In this document: positions 55,568-62,908 of the stretch, piece by piece
Numbering within the stretch: the stretch's first letter is position 1
How the letters are laid out: every line of letters begins with the position of its first letter
Position numbers and translations under genes: made by a program
The notes under the pieces: generated by a model
Told to the model about the DNA's origin: nothing
Databases searched by the model: none
What the model saw: only the letters and a program-made list of their open reading frames with translations
NCBI GenBank assembly: GCA_028821475.1
Contig: JAPPGB010000105.1
Coordinates: 39,009-103,008 of the forward strand
Direction: 5' to 3'
Length of the DNA: 64,000 nucleotides
Source of the DNA: Spirochaetaceae bacterium
GTDB lineage: Bacteria; Spirochaetota; Spirochaetia; SZUA-6; Bin103

Positions 55568-57454
55568 ATGCCGTCGCCGGAGGCGGCCGGACGAGATCTG
55601 ACCGCCCGGCGCCTGATTCTGTTCGTGTCGTTTCTCGTGCTCTGCATGGCGGCGCTGATTGTCCGCTACGCCACGTTCATGATCGTCGACGGCCATCCGT
55701 CCGGCGATCCGGTGGTGCGCCTTCCGGACGCGGAGCGCGGTCCGATCCTGGACCGCAACGGACGCGTGCTCGCGATCACCATCGAGCGCGACTCGGTCAC
55801 CGCCTGGGCGCCGGCGGTAACCGACCCGTCCGGGTCGGCGGAGCTGCTCGCCGGCATCCTGGACCTGAACGCGCAGGAGGTGCGGCGCCTGTTCGACAGC
55901 GACGGCTTCGTGTACGTGAAGCGCCACATTGCGCCCGACCGGTCGGCGGCGATCCGCGCGGCGCGCGAGCGCGGCGACCTGCGCGGCATCGACCTGCAGG
56001 CGGAACAGGCGCGCTTCTACCCCGAGGGAGAGCTGTCCGCCCACGTACTGGGCTTCGTCGGGGTGGACAACGTGGGGCTGGAGGGCATGGAGAACACGTT
56101 CAACCACGTGCTCGCGCCCGATACCATCGCCCCCGCCGGCGCCGAGGTGTTCGGCAACCAGGTGTTCCTCACCCTGGACGTCAATGTTCAGCACGGCATG
56201 GAGCAACTTGCCGCCGACGCCCGCGCGGAGCACGACGCCGATGCCGTGTACATCGTGGTGGCGGCGGCCGATTCCGGCGAGATCCTCGCCTACGCCGCGC
56301 AGCCTTCGTTCGATCCGAATGCCTACGCCGAGGTGCCGAAGGAACGCTGGCGCAATGCCATCGCCACGATGCCCTACGAGCCGGGCTCGGTGTTCAAGAT
56401 CTTCACCATGGCGAGCCTGCTGCAGAGCGGGGCCATCACCCCGTCCATGACCTTCCCGAGTCCCGGCTACTACCGGCGCACGCTCCCGGGCGGCGGCACC
56501 ATCCGCATCGGCGACCTCGGCGTGTACGGCGATCTGGATGCCGAGAACATCCTGCGCTACTCCAGCAACGCGGGCACCGCGCACGCATCGGACCGGATCG
56601 ATGCCGACACCTTTCACCACATGCTGCGCACGTTCGGCTTCGGCGAGTCCACCGGGTCGCCGTTCCCGGGCGAGAGCCCAGGCATTCTGCGCGACCCCGC
56701 CGAGTGGTCGTTGCGCACCAAGCCGACCCTCGCGATCGGTCAGGAGATCTCGGTGACCGCGCTGCAGGTAATGCAGGCCGCGTCCGCGTTTGCCAACGGC
56801 GGCGTCATGCTGCGCCCGCTCCTGGTACGCGAGGTGGTCGCCGCCGACGGCACGGTGGTAAAGCCGTTCGCCCCCGATCCGGTGCGCCGCGTGATCGACC
56901 CGGAGGTCGCGGAACGGGTGCTCGCCATGATGGAGACGGTGGCTACCAAGGGCACCGGCCGCCTGGCCCAGCTCAAGGGCTATCGCATCGCCACCAAGAC
57001 CGGCACCGCGCAGGTGTTCGATCCCGCCTCCGGCGCCTACTCCGACGAGCACCTGATCGCGTCGATCCTCGGCATTCTGCCCGCCGGCGACCCGCGCTTC
57101 CTCGCCTACGTCGTCATTCAGCACCCGAAGGGCGCGCAACGCTACGGCGGCCTGATCGCCGCGCCGCTGCTCAAGAAGGTGGCCGGCTTCCTCACCACCT
57201 ACTACCGCATGCCGCCGGACGACGCGGACGCGCTGCCGCATCCCGCCCACATCGTGGTGTCCGCCACCCCGCACCTCACCGTTCGGGATGCGATTCCCGA
57301 CCTCACCGGACTGCCGCTGCGCCGCCTGCTGCCGCTGTTCGAGCTATCGGACATGAAGGTCGCGCTGCACGGCTCCGGTTACGTGACCCGCCAGGATCCC
57401 GCCCCCGGGTCGCCGCTCACCGCCGGCTCCACCCTGCACGTGTGGCTGCGCTGA
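55568..57454 (+). CDS. Class B penicillin-binding protein (FtsI/PBP2-like transpeptidase) with C-terminal PASTA-like domain
   Basis: A septal or elongation peptidoglycan transpeptidase of 628 residues. One N-terminal membrane segment (about residues 17-39), ERGPILDRNGRVLA dimerisation block, catalytic EPGSVFKIF (SxxK), SSNAGTA (SxN) and TKTGTAQ (KTG) define the transpeptidase. About 65 residues after it (VSATPHLTVRDAIPDLTGLP to the end) resemble a PASTA domain. ATG 55568 is used; GTG 55550 and ATG 55469 are in frame, but the latter overlaps the proX promoter region. The gene stands alone, not in a division cluster. The frame is open upstream through proXWV only by chance. Confidence 0.85.
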   Translation: MPSPEAAGRDLTARRLILFVSFLVLCMAALIVRYATFMIVDGHPSGDPVVRLPDAERGPILDRNGRVLAITIERDSVTAWAPAVTDPSGSAELLAGILDLNAQEVRRLFDSDGFVYVKRHIAPDRSAAIRAARERGDLRGIDLQAEQARFYPEGELSAHVLGFVGVDNVGLEGMENTFNHVLAPDTIAPAGAEVFGNQVFLTLDVNVQHGMEQLAADARAEHDADAVYIVVAAADSGEILAYAAQPSFDPNAYAEVPKERWRNAIATMPYEPGSVFKIFTMASLLQSGAITPSMTFPSPGYYRRTLPGGGTIRIGDLGVYGDLDAENILRYSSNAGTAHASDRIDADTFHHMLRTFGFGESTGSPFPGESPGILRDPAEWSLRTKPTLAIGQEISVTALQVMQAASAFANGGVMLRPLLVREVVAADGTVVKPFAPDPVRRVIDPEVAERVLAMMETVATKGTGRLAQLKGYRIATKTGTAQVFDPASGAYSDEHLIASILGILPAGDPRFLAYVVIQHPKGAQRYGGLIAAPLLKKVAGFLTTYYRMPPDDADALPHPAHIVVSATPHLTVRDAIPDLTGLPLRRLLPLFELSDMKVALHGSGYVTRQDPAPGSPLTAGSTLHVWLR

Positions 57455-57506
57455 CCGTCCGCCCCGGTGCCGGCCGCCGGCCGGTGCGCAGGGCGGCGCG
57501 CGCGCC

Positions 57507-57535
57507 TTGTGCTTCCGCCGTCCAGTCGCTAACTT
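57507..57535 (+). promoter_or_regulatory. Candidate promoter TTGTGC-N17-TAACTT for proS
   Basis: TTGTGC (57507-57512), 17 nt, TAACTT (57530-57535), then 10 nt to ATG 57546. It has the same -35 hexamer and spacing as at 21634-21662. Confidence 0.45.
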
Positions 57536-57545
57536 TGCGCCAGCC

Positions 57546-59057
57546 ATGAGCAAGGCAGCAACCCGAACCGCCATATCCCCGACCCGCGCCCAAAACTACC
57601 CCGAGTGGTACCAGCAGGTGGTGCGGGCCGCCGACCTGGCCGAGCTGTCTCCGGTGCGCGGCTGCATGGTAATCAAGCCGTGGGGCTACGCGCTGTGGGA
57701 GAACATGCAGCGTGCGCTCGACGGCATGTTCAAGGCCACCGGCCACAGCAACGCCTACTTTCCGCTGTTCATTCCGCTGCGCTACCTGGAGCGCGAGGCG
57801 CAACACGTGGAGGGCTTCGCCAAGGAGTGCGCGGTGGTCACCCACCACCGGCTGGAGGCGGGCGAGGATGGCCGGCTGGTACCGGCCGGCAAGCTGGACG
57901 AGCCGTACGTGGTGCGTCCCACCAGCGAAACCATCATCGGCGAGATGTACTCCAAATGGGTGCAGTCCTACCGGGACCTGCCGATCCTGATCAACCAATG
58001 GGCCAACGTGGTGCGCTGGGAGTTGCGCCCGCGCCTGTTCCTGCGTACGGCGGAGTTTCTGTGGCAGGAGGGTCACACCGTGCACGCCACCGCCGAGGAG
58101 GCACACGAGGAGACGCTGCGCATGCTCGGCGTGTACGCCGACTTTGCGGAGAACCACATGGCGATGCCGGTGGTGCGCGGCGAAAAGAGCGCGGGCGAGC
58201 GCTTTCCCGGCGCCGAGAACACCTACACCATCGAAGCGATGATGCAGGACCGCAAGGCGCTGCAGGCCGGCACCTCGCATTTCCTGGGACAGAACTTCGC
58301 GCGCGCATGCAACATCACGTTCAGCGACCGGGACGGCGCGCTCGCCCATGCCTGGACCACCTCCTGGGGCGTGTCGACGCGCCTGGTGGGTGGGCTGATC
58401 ATGACGCACGGCGACGACGACGGCGCGCTGCTGCCGCCGCGCCTCGCCCCGCAGCACGCGGTCATCCTGCCCATCTACAAGGACGACGCGCAACGCACCG
58501 CGGTGCTCGAATTCTGCCGCGGCCTGGAACGGCGGCTGCGCGACGCGCGCTACGCCGACGAGGCGCTGCGCGTCACCGTCGACGACCGCGACCTGCGCGG
58601 CGGCGAAAAGAACTGGCACCACGTCAAGCGCGGCGTACCGCTGCGCATCGAGGTGGGGCCGCGCGACCTCGCCGCCGGCACCGTTTCCGTGGCCCGCCGC
58701 GACCGCCCGCCGCGCGAACGCGCCGCCGTCGCCCACGAGCAACTGGCCGCCGGGGCGCCGGCGTTGCTGGCGGAGATGCAGGACGGGCTCCTGCAGCGCG
58801 CGCGGCGCTTCCTGGCCGACCACACCCGCCGCGTGTCCGGGCTGGCGGAGCTGGAGGAGTATTTCCGCGACGACGAGTCGGCCGGCTTCGCGATCGCACC
58901 GGTGTCTGCCGCAGCCGACCAGAGTCCCGCCTACCGGGAGCTGTTCGGCAGGCTCAAGCTGAGCCTGCGCTGCATCCCGGACGCCGGCGACACCGGCCCC
59001 TGCATCCTTACCGGCGATGCCGGCGCACCCGCCGCCGTTATCGCGCGTGCCTATTAG
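57546..59057 (+). CDS. proS: Prolyl-tRNA synthetase, short (archaeal/eukaryotic-like) form
   Basis: A class II synthetase charging tRNA-Pro. At 503 residues it lacks the INS editing domain of E. coli-type ProRS. Blocks: NYPEWYQQVVRAADLAELSP, VVRPTSETIIGEMYSKW, INQWANVVRWELRPRLFLRT (motif 2), FLWQEGHTVHAT, TSHFLGQNFARACNI and HAWTTSWGVSTRLVGGLIMTHGDDDGA (motif 3), then an anticodon-binding domain and the C-terminal domain specific to this form. Many bacteria with this form acquired it from archaea long ago. ATG 57546; no T-box leader. Confidence 0.95.
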   Translation: MSKAATRTAISPTRAQNYPEWYQQVVRAADLAELSPVRGCMVIKPWGYALWENMQRALDGMFKATGHSNAYFPLFIPLRYLEREAQHVEGFAKECAVVTHHRLEAGEDGRLVPAGKLDEPYVVRPTSETIIGEMYSKWVQSYRDLPILINQWANVVRWELRPRLFLRTAEFLWQEGHTVHATAEEAHEETLRMLGVYADFAENHMAMPVVRGEKSAGERFPGAENTYTIEAMMQDRKALQAGTSHFLGQNFARACNITFSDRDGALAHAWTTSWGVSTRLVGGLIMTHGDDDGALLPPRLAPQHAVILPIYKDDAQRTAVLEFCRGLERRLRDARYADEALRVTVDDRDLRGGEKNWHHVKRGVPLRIEVGPRDLAAGTVSVARRDRPPRERAAVAHEQLAAGAPALLAEMQDGLLQRARRFLADHTRRVSGLAELEEYFRDDESAGFAIAPVSAAADQSPAYRELFGRLKLSLRCIPDAGDTGPCILTGDAGAPAAVIARAY

Positions 59058-59183
59058 GGGCCGCTACCGGACCCATGCTTCCTACGGTGTGCGACGCGCC
59101 ACGGACGCCCATCGGCGACCGACCACGCCGACCACGCGAGGGTTGACGGAATCACGGTTTGGTGTGACATTCGGCGAACAGCC

Positions 59184-59756
59184 ATGAGTGCCGCCGATCA
59201 AGTGGATCGTGTACCGGTACCCGACATTACTCGCATGCGTGTGTGGAGCGAACTTCACGACGCGGTCAGGTATTCCCGGTACTTCAATCGGAAAGCATCG
59301 GACATGGCCCGCGGATGCCGCTACGTGCTGATAGCACACGCGGTTCTGGCAGCAGGTGTTCTGACCGTCTTGATTGACAAGATTCCACACTCATTCGTTG
59401 CGGTGATCGCCGGCCTGGGCATAGCCGTGTTGTCGGTGTGGCTCTTGCTGTCGAACTACGCGGAGAAGCTCGCGGCCGTGCGCAGGATCTGCGAGTACGC
59501 CGACGACATCGAGCACCAGTACCGAGATCTCTGGACTGAGATCGAAGGCTATGAGATCGACGCCAAGGAGACTGGCTTGCGACTGAGGGAGATAGAGCGC
59601 GACTACGTGAAGGCGGACGACTTGTTCCGCCGTGTCGGCTTCGTCATCGACGATGACCTGAATAATCGGAGCGCGAACGAGGCTCGCGACCTGCTGCAAC
59701 ATGAGTTCGCGTCGACTACGGTCAATCAAGAGTCGAGCGCTTCCGCCTCCTCGTGA
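59184..59756 (+). CDS. Two-helix membrane protein with cytoplasmic coiled coil (SLATT-like architecture)
   Basis: A 190-residue protein of visibly lower GC than its neighbours. An N-terminal amphipathic stretch (VWSELHDAVRYSRYFNRKAS) leads to two adjacent membrane helices (about residues 47-65 and 69-89) and then a long charged helix (about 92-150; ADDIEHQYRDLWTEIEGYEI) and a short polar tail. The two-helix-plus-coiled-coil layout recalls SLATT-type predicted pore-forming effectors, but no motif proves that. The ORF at 59701 overlaps its end by 56 nt. Likely horizontally acquired. Confidence 0.65.
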   Translation: MSAADQVDRVPVPDITRMRVWSELHDAVRYSRYFNRKASDMARGCRYVLIAHAVLAAGVLTVLIDKIPHSFVAVIAGLGIAVLSVWLLLSNYAEKLAAVRRICEYADDIEHQYRDLWTEIEGYEIDAKETGLRLREIERDYVKADDLFRRVGFVIDDDLNNRSANEARDLLQHEFASTTVNQESSASASS

Positions 59757-59847
59757 GAGGCCACTCGCCCCGCTACCGCCTCGACCCCCGCCGCCTCCGA
59801 AACCGCCGGCTCCTGAGACTGATGCGGAAGACTCCAAACAGAACTGA
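59701..59847 (+). CDS. Small basic/proline-rich ORF (48 aa) overlapping the upstream gene
   Basis: Begins with ATG 59701 inside the previous gene in another frame and ends at TGA 59847. The sequence starts MSSRRLRSIKSRALPPPRER, then a run dominated by proline (PLAPLPPRPPPPPKPPAPET) and an acidic end. The amino-acid bias is strong and organised (basic head, PPP middle, acidic tail), unlike random antisense or out-of-frame sequence here. It is too short for most gene finders. It might instead be the frameshifted true C-terminus of the membrane protein. Function unknown; proline-rich tails often bind partner proteins. Confidence 0.45.
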   Translation: MSSRRLRSIKSRALPPPRERPLAPLPPRPPPPPKPPAPETDAEDSKQN

Positions 59848-59904
59848 GAGACATGCGGATTCGCCACGGTTCACTCCGCGCCGCCGAGCAAGTATGCTAT
59901 TTGC

Positions 59905-60111
59905 ATGCCGATCAACCTGATCGTCATCGCCATTCTGGTCGTGGTGGCGGCGCTGCTCGCCTACATGGTGGCCGTGCTCGGCCAACCGCTGCTCAAGCTG
60001 ACCCGTTCCGGCGGCGCGCTCGCCACCGGCCGCGGCGTGCTGCTCGGCGTGCTGCTCGTGGCCGAACTGGGCGTGGTCATCGCGCTCACCGTGGTAGTGG
60101 CACGGCTGTAG
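59905..60111 (+). CDS. Small two-helix membrane protein
   Basis: A 68-residue protein of two hydrophobic segments (about residues 3-25 and 45-67) joined by a short basic loop with LTRSGGALATGRG. No domain is recognised. ATG 59905 lies 6 nt after TATGCT (59893-59898). It could be a small regulator or accessory subunit of a membrane complex. It is convergent with the sugar dehydrogenase, with a hairpin between. Confidence 0.5.
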   Translation: MPINLIVIAILVVVAALLAYMVAVLGQPLLKLTRSGGALATGRGVLLGVLLVAELGVVIALTVVVARL

Positions 60112-60155
60112 CGCCCCGTCCCGCGCCCGCGAGTTGCCCGGCTGGGCTCCGTGTT

Positions 60156-60174
60156 GGCGGCCCTGCAGGCCGCC
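60156..60174. terminator. Stem-loop between convergent genes
   Basis: GGCGGCC (60156-60162) pairs perfectly with GGCCGCC (60168-60174) around CTGCA, midway between two convergent stop codons (60111 and 60179). No T-tract. Confidence 0.5.
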
Positions 60175-60178
60175 GCGC

Positions 60179-61351
60179 TCACCGCTCCGGATTGCTGATC
60201 CGGTAGAGCGCGCCGTCGGATTCGTCGGTCAGCACCCAGAGGGCACCGTCCGGCCCTTGGCGAACGTCGCGCACCCGCTCCGCCAGCCGGTCCAGGAGCA
60301 CCTCCTGCGCGACCGCCTCCTCGCCGCGCAGCACGACCCGGCGCAGGTGGCGGCCCACCAGGGCGCCCACGAACAGGTCGCCGCGCCAGTGCGGAAACTC
60401 GTCGCCGGTGTAGAACGCCATCCCGGAGGGCGCGATCGACGGCGTCCAGTGCAGCAGTGGCGGCTCCATGCCGGGCGCCTCGGTACCGATCCCGATGCTC
60501 GGGCCCGCGTACTCGCGGCCGAAGGTCACCACCGGCCAGCCATAGTTGGCTCCGCCGCGCAGGATGTTGATCTCGTCGCCGCCGCGCGGACCGTGCTCGT
60601 GCACCCAGACGGCGCCGGTCTCGGGGTGAATCGCCAGCCCCTGAATGTTGCGGTGGCCCCAGGTGAACACTTCCGGCGCGGCGCCGGCGATCGCCGTGGC
60701 CGCGGTGCGCGGCGACGGGCTGCCGTCCGGCCGGATGCGCACCACCGATCCGGCGTGGTCGGCGGGATCCTGCGCCCGCTCCCGCTGGCCGCGGTCGCCG
60801 AGCCCGACCACCAGGTCGCCGTCGTCCAGAATGGCCAGCCGCGAGCCGAAGTGGCGGCCGCCGCGAGACGCCCGGTTCATGGCGAAAATGCGCCGCACCT
60901 CCAGCAGCCGGTCTCCTTCCAGCCTGGCGCGCGCCACGGCGGTGCGCAGTCCGCCGACGGCGCGCTCCGTGAAGGAGAAGTAGATCAACCGGTTGGCGGC
61001 GAAACCGGGATCGAGAATCACGTCGAGCAGGCCGCCCTGCCCCGCCGCGGCCACCTCGGGGAGCCCGGTCACCGTCGTGCGCGCGCCGTCGGCGTCGATG
61101 CGCAGCAGGCGCCCCGGGCGTTCGGTGATCAGCAGCCCGCCATCTGGCAAGAACGCCACCGCCCACGGGTGCGCGAGCCGGGTCACCACCGCCTCGACGG
61201 CGTACCCGTGTTCGCGCGACTGGTAGGTTTCCGTCTGCGCCGGTACCGTCGGCGCGCAGCCAAGCAGCAGCGTCAGCACCAGCACCCCGGCAACCGGTGC
61301 GGCGGACCATCGACTCGTGCCGCCGCGCATACGCGGCATACGGCTTTTCAT
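60179..61351 (-). CDS. PQQ-dependent sugar dehydrogenase-type lipoprotein (soluble aldose dehydrogenase family)
   Basis: A 390-residue protein with a lipoprotein signal (GVLVLTLLLGC) and a six-bladed propeller of the Gdh/sorbosone dehydrogenase family: LAHPWAVAFLPDGGLLITER, GQGGLLDVILDPGFA, GGRHFGSRLAILDDGDLVVG with the catalytic His region, HRNIQGLAIHPETGAVWVHE, GGDEINILRGGANYGWPV and PSIAPSGMAFYTGDEFP. Members oxidise aldoses outside the cytoplasm using PQQ; many homologs have no proven substrate. ATG 61351 is preferred because TATCAA (61361-61366) lies 9 nt upstream; ATG 61360 is in frame. Confidence 0.85.
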   Translation of the reverse strand: MKSRMPRMRGGTSRWSAAPVAGVLVLTLLLGCAPTVPAQTETYQSREHGYAVEAVVTRLAHPWAVAFLPDGGLLITERPGRLLRIDADGARTTVTGLPEVAAAGQGGLLDVILDPGFAANRLIYFSFTERAVGGLRTAVARARLEGDRLLEVRRIFAMNRASRGGRHFGSRLAILDDGDLVVGLGDRGQRERAQDPADHAGSVVRIRPDGSPSPRTAATAIAGAAPEVFTWGHRNIQGLAIHPETGAVWVHEHGPRGGDEINILRGGANYGWPVVTFGREYAGPSIGIGTEAPGMEPPLLHWTPSIAPSGMAFYTGDEFPHWRGDLFVGALVGRHLRRVVLRGEEAVAQEVLLDRLAERVRDVRQGPDGALWVLTDESDGALYRISNPER

Positions 61352-61492
61352 ACCAACCATTGATACCGCGCCGCGACCGCCCCTGTCATGCGAGGTAATG
61401 CAAGGCCATGCGTTGTCAGGGGCGGTCAGGGGCGGTCATGCGAGCGCTGCCGGTGGGCTGCCGGTTGCGGGCAGTTGGCGCGTGCCGGCGGG

Positions 61493-61498
61493 TACGGT
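61493..61498 (+). promoter_or_regulatory. TACGGT box before the DinB leader ORF
   Basis: TACGGT ends 12 nt before ATG 61511 and 38 nt before the DinB ATG 61537. It belongs to the recurrent TACGGT set. Confidence 0.35.
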
Positions 61499-61510
61499 AG
61501 CATCGCCGCC

Positions 61511-61540
61511 ATGAGTGACGTCCATGAGGGCCTGTCATGA
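61511..61540 (+). other. Nine-codon leader ORF overlapping the DinB start
   Basis: ATG 61511 opens MSDVHEGLS and its TGA overlaps the DinB start codon as ATGA. The first ten bases (ATGAGTGACG) are repeated exactly at the DinB start, so the leader may be a duplicated start region or a translational coupler. Confidence 0.35.
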
Positions 61541-62049
61541 GTGACGAGGCCGCCCGCAGCGCCGCCGATGCGATTCGCTTCATTGCCGGGGAATTCACCC
61601 TCAATCGGCGCCTCGCCGAACGCGCCGTCGCTCAGATGCCGCCCGAGGAATTGGGCTGGCTGCCCGACGAGCACTCCAACAGCGTCGCCATGCTGATGAA
61701 GCACGTTGGCGGCAACCTGCACTCCCGGTTCACCGACTTCCTGACCACCGACGGCGAGAAGCCCAGCCGCGACCGCGACGCCGAATTCCGCAACGACGTG
61801 GTGGATCATGACACCGTGCTCGCGCTGTGGACCACCGGCTGGGAGAGCGTCGAGGCAACGCTCGCCACGCTCAGCCCGGCCGAACTGAACCGCGAGATCA
61901 CTATCCGCGGCGAGCCGCACACCGTCCTGCAGGCGTTGCTGCGTGCGATGGCCCATGCGGCCTACCACTGCGGTCAGATCGTGGAACTGGCACGCATGCG
62001 CAGCGCGCACTGGCGCGCCCTGACCCTGCCCAGAACCAGCCCGCCCTGA
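61537..62049 (+). CDS. DinB/DUF1572-family four-helix protein
   Basis: A 170-residue predicted four-helix bundle. Three histidines in the expected places (MLMKHVGGN, about residue 56; and HAAYHCGQIVELAR, about 139 and 143) form the DinB/YfiT metal site. Members include thiol-dependent S-transferases; others are of unknown function. PDEHSNSVAMLMKH and DRDAEFRND are typical of DUF1572. ATG 61537. It is convergent with the methyltransferase gene. Confidence 0.8.
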   Translation: MSDEAARSAADAIRFIAGEFTLNRRLAERAVAQMPPEELGWLPDEHSNSVAMLMKHVGGNLHSRFTDFLTTDGEKPSRDRDAEFRNDVVDHDTVLALWTTGWESVEATLATLSPAELNREITIRGEPHTVLQALLRAMAHAAYHCGQIVELARMRSAHWRALTLPRTSPP

Positions 62050-62075
62050 CGCTGAACCACACCGCGACGGCGCCG

Positions 62076-62837
62076 CTACACCGCTACGGCGCGCACCCGC
62101 AGACGCACGTAGTCGACCGTCCACGCGTCGGCGGCATCGCGCAGCAGCGGCGCCGCGGACGCCGACACCTCGGCCGCGATCTCGTTCCAGGTGCAGCGGT
62201 CGAGACCCGCCCGCCACGCGCCGGCGAACAGGTCCAGCCACTCGGCCAGCGTCCCCGGAATCGGCGTCGGGCGCTCGAACAGCCGGATCGAAGTCACCGC
62301 GAATCCGCCGCCCTCGAGCAGCGCGCGGTACGATTGCGCGGTCGGGAAGTACCAGGGGTCGCGCACCGCGGGATCCAGTCCGCGGCGCCGGCAGGCGGCG
62401 CGCAGTGCGTCGTGGACGGTGGCGATGTTGCCGGCCCCGCCGAGTTCGGCCACGAAGCACCCGCCGGCGCGCAGCAGGCGCCGCACCCCGGCGATCACCG
62501 GCGCCGGCTCCAGGATCCAGTGCAGCACCGCGTTGGAGAACACGCCGTCGAAGCTGCCCGCCGCCAGCCCGGCCTGCGCAAGACGGCGGGCGTCCACTAC
62601 CCGCGCGGCTACGCCGCGCCGCCGCGCCGCCGCCACGAACGCCGCGCTGCGGTCCACGCCGATCACCCGGCAGCCGCGCGCGGCCAACCCCATCGTGAGT
62701 TCGCCGTCGCCGCAGCCCAGGTCCAGGATGCGGTCTCCGCGGACCGGATCGAGCAGCTCGATCAGGCCGCGCCCCAGCTCCGGCACGTACGATGCGCAGC
62801 GCCGATACCGCTCCGGTTGCCAGCACTGGTTCGACAC
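62076..62837 (-). CDS. SAM-dependent methyltransferase, class I
   Basis: A 253-residue methyltransferase of the trans-aconitate/UbiE-like type. Motif I is RILDLGCGDGELT (about residues 38-50), the acidic end of strand 2 is VIGVDRS, motif II is FDGVFSNAVLHWI and LLRAGGCFVAELGG follows. The substrate is unknown. GTG 62837 is chosen since TACTAT (62845-62850, minus strand) lies 7 nt upstream; the open frame extends to 63440 antisense to leuB. It is divergent from leuB, 71 nt apart. Confidence 0.85.
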   Translation of the reverse strand: MSNQCWQPERYRRCASYVPELGRGLIELLDPVRGDRILDLGCGDGELTMGLAARGCRVIGVDRSAAFVAAARRRGVAARVVDARRLAQAGLAAGSFDGVFSNAVLHWILEPAPVIAGVRRLLRAGGCFVAELGGAGNIATVHDALRAACRRRGLDPAVRDPWYFPTAQSYRALLEGGGFAVTSIRLFERPTPIPGTLAEWLDLFAGAWRAGLDRCTWNEIAAEVSASAAPLLRDAADAWTVDYVRLRVRAVAV

Positions 62838-62844
62838 GCATCCG

Positions 62845-62850
62845 ATAGTA
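62845..62850 (-). promoter_or_regulatory. TACTAT box 7 nt before the methyltransferase
   Basis: Minus-strand TACTAT ends 7 nt before GTG 62837. Same arrangement as hisS (34412) and the TolC-like gene. Confidence 0.4.
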
Positions 62851-62908
62851 TCTCGCGGCGCGGCGGGGATGGTATACGGCGCCGAGTGTTGATAGGGTGC
62901 CCCGTGAC

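Noticed and set aside
55493..57274. 593-codon minus-strand frame over the PBP gene
   Set aside because: Antisense shadow; the plus-strand frame has all transpeptidase motifs.
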